Shown here: positions 30,398-38,885 of the stretch, one piece after another
How positions within the stretch are numbered: the stretch's first letter is position 1
How the letters are laid out: each line of letters starts with the position of its first letter
Source of the DNA: an uncultured Mucilaginibacter sp.
GTDB taxonomy: Bacteria > Bacteroidota > Bacteroidia > Sphingobacteriales > Sphingobacteriaceae
Reading direction: 5' to 3'
Length of the DNA stretch: 39,504 nt
NCBI GenBank assembly: GCA_903863845.1
Contig: CAIPDP010000055.1
Location: 1 to 39,504 of the forward strand
Position numbers and translations under genes: made by a program
Notes under the pieces: generated by a model
Databases searched by the model: none
What the model was told of the DNA's origin: nothing
Seen by the model: the letters and a program-made list of their open reading frames with translations, nothing else

Positions 30398-32731
30398 ATG
30401 TTTCGTGAAATAAAAAACAGGTTTCTTCGATATATAGTTATCCTTATCTATTCGGTTATTGTATTTTTTTGTGCTATTGAGCTCAATTTCCTCTGGCTTT
30501 TTGGCTACTCCCCTACGATGGATGACATTAAAAACCCTTCATTATCGGTCGCTTCTGAGGTCTATTATTCTGATGGAAAATTGATCGGTCGGTTTTATAA
30601 GGAAAATCGTTCCCCGGTTGAATTTAAGAAGATATCACCGCACCTGATCAATGCTTTGATAGCTACCGAAGATGTGCGTTTCTATCAGCATGGCGGCGTG
30701 GATTTTTATGGCTTCCTGACGAGCGTATTGTCTACGGCCAAGGGCGGTAAACGCGGTGGAAGTACAATAACCCAGCAATTGGCTAAAAATCTGTTCGAAA
30801 CACGTAAAAAGAAATCTCAGGGTATCATTAAGCACGTGCCATTCATAAGGACGCTGGTTTACAAATGCAAAGAATGGCTAACCTCGCTCGAAATAGAGCA
30901 TGTTTATAACAAACAGCAGATACTGGAGCTTTACATGAATACCGTTCCCTTCGGAAATAACTCCTTTGGCATCAAGGCGGCATCACTAAAGTATTTTAAC
31001 AAAACACCTGATTCTGTTTCGCAATCGCAGGCAGCACTGCTGATAGGTATGTTGAAAGCCACATCGACTTATAACCCGATACGGAACCCTCAAAAAAGTA
31101 CCGACAGGCGTAATACCGTATTAAGCCAAATGGAAAAATACGGCATGATTACCAAAGCCCAGTATGACGCTGATATTGAAGAGCCGCTGAATTTAGACCT
31201 GAGTTTTGTGGAAGACAATTCGCAGGGCGACTCGTACCTGCGGCGTGCGGTTGAAAAATGGCTGGATAAATGGTGCAAAGAAAAAGGCTACGATCTGTAC
31301 GAAGATGGGCTGAAAATTTATACGACCATCGACTCACGCCTGCAGCAATATGCTGAAGATGCCGTGGCCGAGAAAATGAAGATGCTGCAAAAACGTTTCT
31401 ACGATCTTTGGGGAAACAAGACGCCATGGCGTGACCTGAATGGTGATGTGATCCCTGATTTTATAGCAAAGGCTGAGCAGCGTTTACCGATCTATAAAAA
31501 ACTCGACCGGAAATTTCACGGTGATACCATTCCGATCAAACAATATTTCGAGAAGAAAAAGAAAATGAAAGTTTTCTCCTGGCATGGCGACCGGGATACT
31601 TTATTCTCGACGGTAGATTCAATCAAATACTATGCAAAGATATTAAATACAGGTATGATGACGATAGAGCCATCAACTGGGAAAATTAAAGTCTGGATAG
31701 GTGGAATCGACAATCGGTATTTTAAATACGACCATGTTAACCAAAGCAAACGCCAGGCCGGCTCGACCTTCAAACCTTTTGCATACGTAACTGCGCTTGA
31801 TAACGGCTATACCCCTTGTGATAAATTCACAGACAAACCGGTTTCTATCAGCTTTATGGATAATGGCAAACGAGATGTTTGGGCACCTCAAAATGCTGAT
31901 TTTCATTTTACCTACCTCGACATGTCGTTACGCTGGGCCATGGGAAAATCGGTCAATTCAATTACAGCGCAATTAACCGAGAAAGTGGGCTGGGATAAAA
32001 TTGTGAACTATGCGCATAAATGCGGTATTGAAAGTCCACTGAAGTCTGTTCCATCAGTTTCACTAGGCACTAACGATGTTTCAGTTTATGAGATGACACG
32101 GGCTTATAGTACGTTTTTAAACAAAGGCGATCGGATAGATCCGATCCTGGTAAGTAAGATCGTTGACCAGGATGGTGATGTGGTGGCTGAATTTACCTCG
32201 AAAAAAGAATCGGTATTGAGTGAAGAAACCGCCTGGCTGATGTTGTACATGTTCAGAGGCGGCATGGAAGAACCGGGTGGCACATCGCAGGCTTTATGGG
32301 AATACAATGGGCTATGGAAGAAAAACAACCAGATAGGTGGCAAAACAGGTACTTCATCAAAATTTGTAGATGGTTGGTACATGGGTATTACTAAAGATCT
32401 GGTAACCGGAATATGGGTTGGCTGTGACGACCGTAGTGTCCATTTCACTAGTGCCGAATCTGGGGAAGGTTCGCATACTGCACTGCCTATTTTTGGAGCG
32501 TTTATGGAAAAAGTATATGCCGACCCGAATAGTGGCTACACCTGGGGTCCTTTCCCTAAACCATGGGTCAAGATCACCAAGAGCTATGATTGCCCTTCTC
32601 CACGAATTGACACCGATACCGGCGTATTGGTAACAGATACATTAAACGCTGTTCCGCTGGATACGTCGAAGATCAGGGAAAAAAGTATTGAGGAAAACCC
32701 CGAAAACAAACCAACTGTCAATCCAAAATAA
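30398..32731 (+). CDS. Class A penicillin-binding protein (PBP1-like)
   Basis: This bifunctional peptidoglycan synthase has 777 residues. An N-terminal membrane anchor (VILIYSVIVFFCAIELNFLW) precedes the GT51 glycosyltransferase with catalytic Glu91 in ATEDVRFYQHGGVD and GGSTITQQLAKNLF. The transpeptidase domain has the three active-site motifs: Ser456-Thr-Phe-Lys459 (GSTFKPF), Ser518-Val-Asn520 (GKSVNSI) and Lys649-Thr-Gly (GGKTGTSSKFVDGW). The C-terminal tail is polar and acidic/lysine-rich. It polymerises and crosslinks the wall in the periplasm. It is monocistronic as far as spacing shows. Confidence 0.96.
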   Translation: MFREIKNRFLRYIVILIYSVIVFFCAIELNFLWLFGYSPTMDDIKNPSLSVASEVYYSDGKLIGRFYKENRSPVEFKKISPHLINALIATEDVRFYQHGGVDFYGFLTSVLSTAKGGKRGGSTITQQLAKNLFETRKKKSQGIIKHVPFIRTLVYKCKEWLTSLEIEHVYNKQQILELYMNTVPFGNNSFGIKAASLKYFNKTPDSVSQSQAALLIGMLKATSTYNPIRNPQKSTDRRNTVLSQMEKYGMITKAQYDADIEEPLNLDLSFVEDNSQGDSYLRRAVEKWLDKWCKEKGYDLYEDGLKIYTTIDSRLQQYAEDAVAEKMKMLQKRFYDLWGNKTPWRDLNGDVIPDFIAKAEQRLPIYKKLDRKFHGDTIPIKQYFEKKKKMKVFSWHGDRDTLFSTVDSIKYYAKILNTGMMTIEPSTGKIKVWIGGIDNRYFKYDHVNQSKRQAGSTFKPFAYVTALDNGYTPCDKFTDKPVSISFMDNGKRDVWAPQNADFHFTYLDMSLRWAMGKSVNSITAQLTEKVGWDKIVNYAHKCGIESPLKSVPSVSLGTNDVSVYEMTRAYSTFLNKGDRIDPILVSKIVDQDGDVVAEFTSKKESVLSEETAWLMLYMFRGGMEEPGGTSQALWEYNGLWKKNNQIGGKTGTSSKFVDGWYMGITKDLVTGIWVGCDDRSVHFTSAESGEGSHTALPIFGAFMEKVYADPNSGYTWGPFPKPWVKITKSYDCPSPRIDTDTGVLVTDTLNAVPLDTSKIREKSIEENPENKPTVNPK

Positions 32732-32851
32732 AAAGCGGCCCATCGTTTAAATGTTAAATTTTTTGACTGATAATAAATTTAGGGTTTGAACAGTTATATT
32801 TCGGCTTAATTCAACGATTCATAGTTTAAACAATACCCCTGCGGACTGATT

Positions 32852-35800
32852 ATGAATAAATTTTACTTGAGGTTTTCGAAACACGGGAAATATTTTACAG
32901 CAATTTTTTGCCTGACAATAGCGCTATTGTTTAGCTTCAACGCTAATGCACAATATTTCGGACAAAATAAGGTGCGCTATAAAAACCTGAAATTCAAAGT
33001 ATATCGTACGCCACATTTTGAGATCTATTACTATATCAAAAACGACAGTCTGATCAAACGTTTTGCGCAGGAAAGTGAACTTTGGTACACCATACATCAA
33101 CAGGTTTTCAGGGACACATTCAAAAAGCCCAATCCGATCATTTTATATGCCGATCACCCTGATTTTCAACAAACTACGGCAATTGATGGAGATATTGGTG
33201 TTGGAACCGGAGGTGTTACCGAGGGACTAAAAAATCGGGTAGTAATGCCTATTATGGAGACCAATCAGACTACGCGACACGTAATTGGTCACGAATTGGT
33301 TCACGCCTTTCAATACCACATGCTACTTGGTCGCGATTCGGCAATTTATGGGAACATTGGCAATATGCCCTTATGGATGATAGAAGGCATGGCCGAATAC
33401 CTTTCCCTCGGAAAAAAGGATGCCTATACGGCTATGTGGATGCGTGACGCCTATCTGAACAAGAACATCCCTACCATCCGCGACCTGACCGAAACCAATA
33501 AATATTTCCCTTATCGTTATGGAGAAGCATTCTGGTCTTTCGTCGGTTCCACCTATGGCGATACCGTGATCGTTCCGTTTTTTAAGAATACAGCGCGCTT
33601 CGGGCTGGAATATGGTATCCGCCGAACATTTGGCTACGATGACAAAACGCTTTCAAATCTCTGGAAAAACTCGGTCGAAACTGCTTATCGCCCGCTACTG
33701 AAAGACACTGTCCAAAAACCGGTAGGGAAGAAAATTATCGACAATAAAAATTCGGGAGAGCTTAACGTTGCGCCGGCTGTTAGTCCGGATGGTAATTACC
33801 TGGCCTACCTTTCTGAAAAGGACCTCTTTACGATCGATCTTTACCTTGCAGATGCCCATACCGGACATGCAATCCGAAAGCTGACGAGCAAAATTTCCAA
33901 TACACGCATCGACGAATTTAATTTTATCGAGTCGGCCGGGGCCTGGTCGCCGGATAGCAGGCAGTTTGCCTTTAGCATCTTTAGCCATGGTCGTAACCGG
34001 ATGCTGATCGTTAGTGTACCCGATGGGAAAGTTTTGCACGATATATCGATGGGTAAAGCCGAGCAATTCAGCAACCTGAGCTGGTCGCCGGACGGCAATA
34101 ACATCGTATTCCAGGGGCTGTCCGAAGGACAGGGCGATTTGTATATGTACAATTTCCCTTCAAAAAAGGTTATTCAGTTAACCAACGACATATATTCCGA
34201 TTATCAGCCCAGCTTTTCGCGCGATAGTAAAAAGATCATTTTTTCGAGCGACCGAACCACCTATGACAAATCCAGTTCACAGGATATCACCTTTAACCTC
34301 GCGGAGTTAGACCTGGCCACCGGCAAAATCACTGATATACCGGTTTTTGAAGGAGCAAATAACCTCGATCCTCAATACTCAGCAGACGGGAAGCAGGTTT
34401 ATTTCCTTTCGAACCGGGATGGCTTCCGCAATATGTACCGGTATACACTGGCCGATGGCAAAGTTGAACAAATGACCAACCTGTTTACTGGTATTTGCGG
34501 TATTACCGAATATTCTCCTGCGATCAGCATTTCAAATAACGACGATATCATCTATTCTTACTATTTCGCACAGAAATATATATTATATAATGCCAAAGCT
34601 TCTGATTTTACACCCACGGTCGTCAATGCGCAATCAACCAATTATGATGCAGCCATGTTGCCGCCGTTCCGTTCGGTTGGTGTCGATCTGATCAATTCTA
34701 ATCTGAACAATTACCTTGCTTATCCCAGGGTACCTACCGATTCGATCCGTTTAACACCTTACCGTCCGCAATTAAAATTAGATTATCTGGCTAGCAGCGG
34801 TGTAGGCGCTTCGATCAGTCAGTTTGGAGCCGGTTTGTCAAGTGGCATTCAGGGTGTTTTCAGCGATATACTGGGGCATAATTTATTATATGGCGGTCTG
34901 GATGTTAATGGACAGATCTACGACTTCGGCGGACAATTCATCTACATCAACCAGCAGGGACGCTGGAATTTTGGTGTAGCATTATCGCATATACCCTATC
35001 AGTTCGCAAATTACAGCACGGTAGTTGCACCCTATCAACTCAATAGCACAACCACTATACCCTCGGTTCAGGAACGTTATGATATTATCCGAACTTTTCA
35101 GGATCAGTTAAACGTTTTCACCTCCTATCCCCTTTCGAAGATAAACCGGATAGAATTTGGTACCGGTGTGGCGCGTTATTATTATCGGGTAGACAGGTAC
35201 ACCACCTATTACGATACTTTAGGAAATTACATCAACAGCGATCATCAGCATATTGCCAATTCGACTTACAACGCCGACCCGGCTAATGGCGGTTTACAAC
35301 TGATCCCTTTTACCATATACAGCGTAAATACTGCAATTGTTGGCGATAATTCATTTTTTGGGGTGGCATCTCCGCTAAACGGTTTTCGTTACCGTATCCA
35401 GGCAGAATATGATTTTGGCACCTATCAGTTCTTTGCGCCATCGGTCGACCTGCGCAAATACTGGCGGCTGGCACCGGTAACATTGGCAGCCCGTTTATAT
35501 GCCTATGGCCGTTTTGGTAATGCCGATGGCTTATATCCATTGTACATAGGTTACCCTTTTTATATCCGGGGCTATGAAGCGCAAACATTTTATACCGGCA
35601 ACAACAAAACACCAACGAATAATTTTACTATCGGCGATCTTTCAGGTAGCCGGATGGCAATTGCTAATTTCGAGGTTAGATTACCTTTTACAGGACCTGA
35701 GAAATTATCTGCGATCAAATCCAAATTCTTCTTTTCTGAGCTGAATTTCTTCGCTGATGCAGGATTAGCCTGGAGCGCGGGTGATAAAATAGAATTAAAA

Positions 35801-36046
35801 ACAGATCCAAGCCTATTGCGGGTTGTTCCGGTAAAAGATGCAAGCGGGAATCAGGTGTTCGATCCAAATAGCGGCAATCCCTTGTACAGCAATGTTTATT
35901 CTAAAGTTCCGGCATTGAGTTTGGGTGTATCACTCCGTGTTAATTTATTTGGCTATTTTATTTTAGAACCTTACCTGGCATATCCGGTTAACAGGACAGA
36001 TATTGGTAAACCTGTATTTGGTTTAGGCTTTACGCCGGGTTGGTAA
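32852..36046 (+). CDS. Peptidase MA - TolB-like propeller - Omp85-type barrel fusion
   Basis: This 1064-residue protein has four parts. A signal peptide (1-34, ending NANAQ) is followed by a gluzincin-type peptidase domain (about 40-300) with the zinc motif His147-Glu-Leu-Val-His151 and the likely third ligand Glu178 in WMIEGMAEYL. A PD40/TolB-type beta-propeller (about 300-590) shows repeats such as VSPDGNYLAYLSE, WSPDSRQFAFSIF, WSPDGNNIVFQG, SRDSKKIIFSSD and YSADGKQVYFLSN. A C-terminal outer-membrane barrel (about 640-1064) contains Ile905-Arg-Gly-Tyr908 in PFYIRGYEAQTF, matching the conserved loop-6 (V/I)RG(F/Y) of Omp85 proteins. It also has ELNFFADAGLAW near 966 and the terminal strand GLGFTPGW ending in an aromatic residue. 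Parts of this plan occur in Bacteroidota proteins labelled TolB-like. The peptidase substrate is unknown. The fasciclin gene follows 7 bases later. Confidence 0.85.
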   Translation: MNKFYLRFSKHGKYFTAIFCLTIALLFSFNANAQYFGQNKVRYKNLKFKVYRTPHFEIYYYIKNDSLIKRFAQESELWYTIHQQVFRDTFKKPNPIILYADHPDFQQTTAIDGDIGVGTGGVTEGLKNRVVMPIMETNQTTRHVIGHELVHAFQYHMLLGRDSAIYGNIGNMPLWMIEGMAEYLSLGKKDAYTAMWMRDAYLNKNIPTIRDLTETNKYFPYRYGEAFWSFVGSTYGDTVIVPFFKNTARFGLEYGIRRTFGYDDKTLSNLWKNSVETAYRPLLKDTVQKPVGKKIIDNKNSGELNVAPAVSPDGNYLAYLSEKDLFTIDLYLADAHTGHAIRKLTSKISNTRIDEFNFIESAGAWSPDSRQFAFSIFSHGRNRMLIVSVPDGKVLHDISMGKAEQFSNLSWSPDGNNIVFQGLSEGQGDLYMYNFPSKKVIQLTNDIYSDYQPSFSRDSKKIIFSSDRTTYDKSSSQDITFNLAELDLATGKITDIPVFEGANNLDPQYSADGKQVYFLSNRDGFRNMYRYTLADGKVEQMTNLFTGICGITEYSPAISISNNDDIIYSYYFAQKYILYNAKASDFTPTVVNAQSTNYDAAMLPPFRSVGVDLINSNLNNYLAYPRVPTDSIRLTPYRPQLKLDYLASSGVGASISQFGAGLSSGIQGVFSDILGHNLLYGGLDVNGQIYDFGGQFIYINQQGRWNFGVALSHIPYQFANYSTVVAPYQLNSTTTIPSVQERYDIIRTFQDQLNVFTSYPLSKINRIEFGTGVARYYYRVDRYTTYYDTLGNYINSDHQHIANSTYNADPANGGLQLIPFTIYSVNTAIVGDNSFFGVASPLNGFRYRIQAEYDFGTYQFFAPSVDLRKYWRLAPVTLAARLYAYGRFGNADGLYPLYIGYPFYIRGYEAQTFYTGNNKTPTNNFTIGDLSGSRMAIANFEVRLPFTGPEKLSAIKSKFFFSELNFFADAGLAWSAGDKIELKTDPSLLRVVPVKDASGNQVFDPNSGNPLYSNVYSKVPALSLGVSLRVNLFGYFILEPYLAYPVNRTDIGKPVFGLGFTPGW

Positions 36047-36053
36047 TAAGGTC

Positions 36054-36632
36054 ATGAAAACCACGATATTCATAACCCTATTATTAAGCCTAACGTTTTG
36101 TTCTTACGGACAAAAGGCAGATAGTCTTGCAAAAAAAAACATCAAAATAAAAAATGTTGAGGGAACAAATATGTCCTCAGCTAAGGGGCTGGTCGATAAT
36201 CTATCTGCCTCACCCGAATTCACCACACTTGTAGAATTGATCAAGGCTTCAGGCTTAGTCGATCAATTAAACTCCGGGATAATTACTTTCCTCGCCCCAA
36301 CAAACAAAGCCTTCGCAAAATTACCAGCCGGCGCAATCGATTCATTAATGCAAGTTACAAATCAAAAAAAATTAGTCCAATTCTTAAATTACCTGGTCAT
36401 CCCATGGCAATTGAACTCAAAAGACATTTTAAAAATGATAAAAGCGGGTAATGGAGAAGCAAAACTTACTACCATTGCCGGAGGAATTATTATTGCTCGT
36501 ATCAACCCCAATAGAAATATTTTATTAACCGATGAAAATGGCGGGCAAAGTGTAGTGTTGCTATTTGATATCGGGCAAAGCAACGGCACAATGTTCGTGC
36601 TCGAAAATGTCTTGTTTCCTTCAAACAAATAA
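36054..36632 (+). CDS. Secreted fasciclin (FAS1) domain protein
   Basis: The 192-residue protein has a signal peptide (MKTTIFITLLLSLTFCSYGQ) and one FAS1 domain over residues 45-190. The H1 motif is seen in GIITFLAPTNKAFAKLPAGA, the YH-like region in FLNYLVIPWQLNSKD and the H2 motif in VLENVLFPSN. FAS1 domains mediate cell-surface and matrix adhesion. It starts 7 bases after the stop codon of the outer-membrane protease fusion, so one transcript is very likely and a joint envelope role is plausible. Confidence 0.9.
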   Translation: MKTTIFITLLLSLTFCSYGQKADSLAKKNIKIKNVEGTNMSSAKGLVDNLSASPEFTTLVELIKASGLVDQLNSGIITFLAPTNKAFAKLPAGAIDSLMQVTNQKKLVQFLNYLVIPWQLNSKDILKMIKAGNGEAKLTTIAGGIIIARINPNRNILLTDENGGQSVVLLFDIGQSNGTMFVLENVLFPSNK

Positions 36633-36681
36633 GGACCATTCCTAAGCAAACCAGACCGCGTCCGGCTTCGTAAATTGAATT

Positions 36682-37146
36682 ATGAAAAAGATCACTTTAT
36701 CAATCATTGCCCTTTGCATCTTGATGATTGCAGGGTTGCAAAGCGGTTACGCTCAATCAAAGAAAAAGAGCAATGCCGAATGGAAAAAAATATTAACTGC
36801 CGACCAATATGAAATTCTGGTAAACCGTGGTACCGAGGCTCCATACCACAATGCCTACTGGAACAATCACGAAAAAGGTGTATATGTTAGCGCAGCAACC
36901 GGCGAAGTATTATTTACCTCGGAAGACAAATTCGACAGCCATACCGGCTGGCCCAGTTTTGTAAAGCCTGTTGATCCATCTAAGATCGCCATCATTAAAG
37001 ATACCAGTTATGGTATGGTCCGCGATGAAGTAGTTGAAAAAAGTACCGGCCTGCACCTCGGCCATGTATTTGATGATGGCCCGGCTGATCGCGGAGGTAA
37101 ACGCTACTGTATGAATTCGGGTGCACTCAAATTCATTAAAAAGTAA
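36682..37146 (+). CDS. msrB: Exported peptide-methionine (R)-S-oxide reductase
   Basis: MsrB reduces the R-epimer of methionine sulfoxide. After a signal peptide (ending SGYAQ), the 154-residue protein shows LTADQYEILVNRGTEAPYHN, GVYVSAATGEVLFTSEDKFD, HTGWPSFVKPVD and LHLGHVFDDGP. The catalytic Cys143 lies in GKRYCMNSGALKF. The CxxC pair that binds zinc in many MsrB proteins is absent, so this is the non-zinc type. It is exported like the MsrA at 16615-17265. The last 11 bases overlap the convergent GIY-YIG gene. Confidence 0.95.
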   Translation: MKKITLSIIALCILMIAGLQSGYAQSKKKSNAEWKKILTADQYEILVNRGTEAPYHNAYWNNHEKGVYVSAATGEVLFTSEDKFDSHTGWPSFVKPVDPSKIAIIKDTSYGMVRDEVVEKSTGLHLGHVFDDGPADRGGKRYCMNSGALKFIKK

Positions 37147-37492
37147 CCAGTTTACGGGCTGCACTGATAGAAGGACGCAATACCGGCCGGCTCCTGTATT
37201 TATTTTCAAAATTCAAACCAATGGTCAGATCAACCCAGTCCGGGTTAACAGATCTGATCATTTTTTCTTTTTGTGGCCTTGTAAAGGTGCTTACAAATTT
37301 AAAGCGCTCCATCGCCTGCTCTTCACTATTGATCTCTTCAAAATAAACCAATCGGTTCAGTTGCTGCGCACTATCGAAAAACAAAGTTGGCATTTGCTGG
37401 TAAAATTGCAGGGTCTTTAACAGGTCTGAGCATAATCCAACGTGTAAATTATTCCTGTTTCGATCGGTGATAATATAGATAAAACGCTTCAT
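37136..37492 (-). CDS. GIY-YIG nuclease-like protein, degenerate active site
   Basis: The 118-residue protein has the GIY-YIG layout: FIYIITDRNRNNLHVGLCSD stands where GIY...YVG is expected, VYFEEINSEEQAMERFK contains the glutamate region, and SVNPDWVDL the final block. The second motif reads HVG instead of YIG/YVG, and the usual Arg shortly after is not seen (SDLLKTLQF). Catalysis may therefore be lost. Its coding end overlaps that of msrB by 11 bases (tail to tail). The start at 37492 is close to the upstream promoter of the divergent XRE regulator. Confidence 0.75.
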   Translation of the reverse strand: MKRFIYIITDRNRNNLHVGLCSDLLKTLQFYQQMPTLFFDSAQQLNRLVYFEEINSEEQAMERFKFVSTFTRPQKEKMIRSVNPDWVDLTIGLNFENKYRSRPVLRPSISAARKLVTF

Positions 37493-37504
37493 TTTAATAA
37501 AAAT

Positions 37505-37535
37505 TTTGCTGGTTAAAAAACATTTACTAACTTTA
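37505..37535 (+). promoter_or_regulatory. Promoter TTTG-N19-TAACTTTA of the XRE-S24 regulator
   Basis: TTTG at 37505-37508 and TAACTTTA at 37528-37535 are exactly 19 bases apart, the best-formed Bacteroidota-type promoter in the window (one mismatch in the -7 box). It overlaps an upstream ATG at 37535, which is therefore unlikely to be the start. Confidence 0.7.
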
Positions 37536-37555
37536 TGAGCATAAAATTACTAAAT
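37522..37555. promoter_or_regulatory. 34-base palindromic operator candidate over the promoter
   Basis: The left arm ATTTACTAACTTTATG (37522-37537) and the right arm (37540-37555) are reverse complements at 14 of 16 positions, with a two-base centre (AG). The palindrome covers the -7 box and the likely transcription start of the regulator gene just downstream. A dimeric helix-turn-helix repressor binding here would block its own promoter. Assigning it as the regulator's operator is inference. Confidence 0.7.
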
Positions 37556-37576
37556 ATTTTAGCAATTCCAAATTTT

Positions 37577-38353
37577 ATGTCAATTATTTCATCAAATATT
37601 AAATTCCTGCGGAAGAAAAAAGGTCTCACCCAGCAGCAATTTGCCGACCAGATCGGTATAAAAAGGTCATTAGTAGGCGCTTACGAAGAAGAGCGAGCTG
37701 AACCTAAATATGAGCTACTCAAAACTCTGGCTTCATTTTTTGAGATCACCGTCGACGATTTTATCAACGAAACGATCAATGAAAAATGGGCACCTAAACC
37801 AAAAGGTGATCCGGCCAACCTGCGTATCCTGAGTATCTCAGTTGATAAAGACGACAACGAGAACATCGAAATGGTACCACTGAAGGCAAGCGCCGGCTAC
37901 CTTAATGGATATGCCGACCCCGAATATGTGGCACAGCTACCGAAGTTTTACTTGCCTATGTTTAAAAATGGCACTTTCCGCGCCTTTGAGATCAAAGGCG
38001 ATTCGATGCTGCCCTTGCCATCAGGCTCGATCATTATTGGAGAATACCTCGAAAACTGGGGCGACCTGAAATCAGGTGATACCTATGTGGTGGTTTCGAA
38101 AAGTGATGGTGTAGTATATAAGCGTATCGTGGGCAAGTTTAAAGAGCAGAAAAAATTAAAACTGGTTTCTGATAACCCGGTATACGAACCCTATGAGATC
38201 AGCGGTGAAGATATTCTTGAGTTGTGGAAAGCCAAAGCCTATTTATCCACCGAACTTCCACAGCCGCAGCCCGAGCCAACGATGGAAAGTCTGACAGCCA
38301 TGATGGCTCAAATGCAGCGAACTATTTCAAAACTGGGGCACGAAAACAATTAA
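37577..38353 (+). CDS. LexA-like XRE family regulator with S24 self-cleavage domain
   Basis: The protein has about 258 residues from the ATG at 37577. This start is preferred over ATG 37535 because the latter overlaps the -7 box. The N-terminal helix-turn-helix spans about residues 4-60 (LRKKKGLTQQQFADQIGIKR). The C-terminal S24/LexA-type domain has the Ala-Gly cleavage site in LKASAGYLNG (Ala106-Gly107), the nucleophile Ser143 in IKGDSMLPL and the general base Lys182 in GVVYKRIVG. Such regulators are derepressed by self-cleavage, often on DNA damage. The palindrome in its promoter suggests negative autoregulation. The tail is Pro/Gln/Met-rich. Confidence 0.9.
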   Translation: MSIISSNIKFLRKKKGLTQQQFADQIGIKRSLVGAYEEERAEPKYELLKTLASFFEITVDDFINETINEKWAPKPKGDPANLRILSISVDKDDNENIEMVPLKASAGYLNGYADPEYVAQLPKFYLPMFKNGTFRAFEIKGDSMLPLPSGSIIIGEYLENWGDLKSGDTYVVVSKSDGVVYKRIVGKFKEQKKLKLVSDNPVYEPYEISGEDILELWKAKAYLSTELPQPQPEPTMESLTAMMAQMQRTISKLGHENN

Positions 38354-38433
38354 GGCAACAATTAAGTTACAAGTAGGTACTTAAACTATTTGGTATTAAT
38401 TTTATCAAAAGAACAGAACACTAAAAACTAAAA

Positions 38434-38814
38434 ATGATGAAGAAAATTTTGTTGCTATGCTGCTTTCTGATGGGGATTACAGCAATTAGCCGCGCCCAAG
38501 GTGGTGGCGGTATGAGAATGAGCGCCGAAGACCGGGCTAAACAATTGCAAACGCAACTAAAATTGTCTGACGACCAGACTGCGAAAATAGTTGCTATCTA
38601 TAAAACACAGGCTACAAAAAGAGACAGTATTCGTACGGCAGCTAATGGCGACCGCGACGCGATGATGCAGGCAATGATGCCCTTGATGAAAGATACAAAC
38701 GACAAGATTAAGGCTGTTTTAACAGCCGATCAGGCTGCTGCTTATGACAAGATTTTGCAGGAAAGAATGCAAAGAATGCAACAAGGCGGTGGCGGCGGTG
38801 GCGGCGGTAAATAA
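38434..38814 (+). CDS. Spy/CpxP-like periplasmic protein
   Basis: The 126-residue exported protein (signal peptide ending SRAQ) has a helical core with the LTxxQ-like phrase LKLSDDQTAKIVAIYKTQ, then MLPL-type AMMPLMKDTNDKIKAVLTADQ and a second helical QERMQRMQ. This pattern is that of the Spy/CpxP chaperone or DUF-type metal-responsive family. It ends in a short Gly run (eight Gly, then Lys). It follows the S24 regulator by 80 bases and is followed by a terminator, so it is probably monocistronic. A role in envelope stress is inferred from family only. ATG at 38437 is an alternative start. Confidence 0.8.
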   Translation: MMKKILLLCCFLMGITAISRAQGGGGMRMSAEDRAKQLQTQLKLSDDQTAKIVAIYKTQATKRDSIRTAANGDRDAMMQAMMPLMKDTNDKIKAVLTADQAAAYDKILQERMQRMQQGGGGGGGGK

Positions 38815-38840
38815 TCGTATCACCAACAAAAATTAAATAG

Positions 38841-38864
38841 AAGCGGCTTCGGGTCGCTTTTTTT
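38841..38864 (+). terminator. Intrinsic terminator
   Basis: AAGCGGC (38841-38847) pairs with GTCGCTT (38853-38859) including one G-T pair, around a TTCGG loop. It is followed by seven T residues (38858-38864). It ends the Spy-like gene. Confidence 0.8.
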
Positions 38865-38885
38865 ATTTTAGCAAAAAATTAGCGA

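Noticed and set aside
37535..37576. N-terminal extension of the S24 regulator from ATG 37535
   Set aside because: The ATG lies in the -7 box and inside the palindrome; ATG 37577 gives a conventional XRE start.
38362..38384. Inverted repeat TTAAGT/ACTTAA after the S24 regulator gene
   Set aside because: Six-base arms with an 11-base spacer in AT-rich DNA are expected by chance and no T-run follows.
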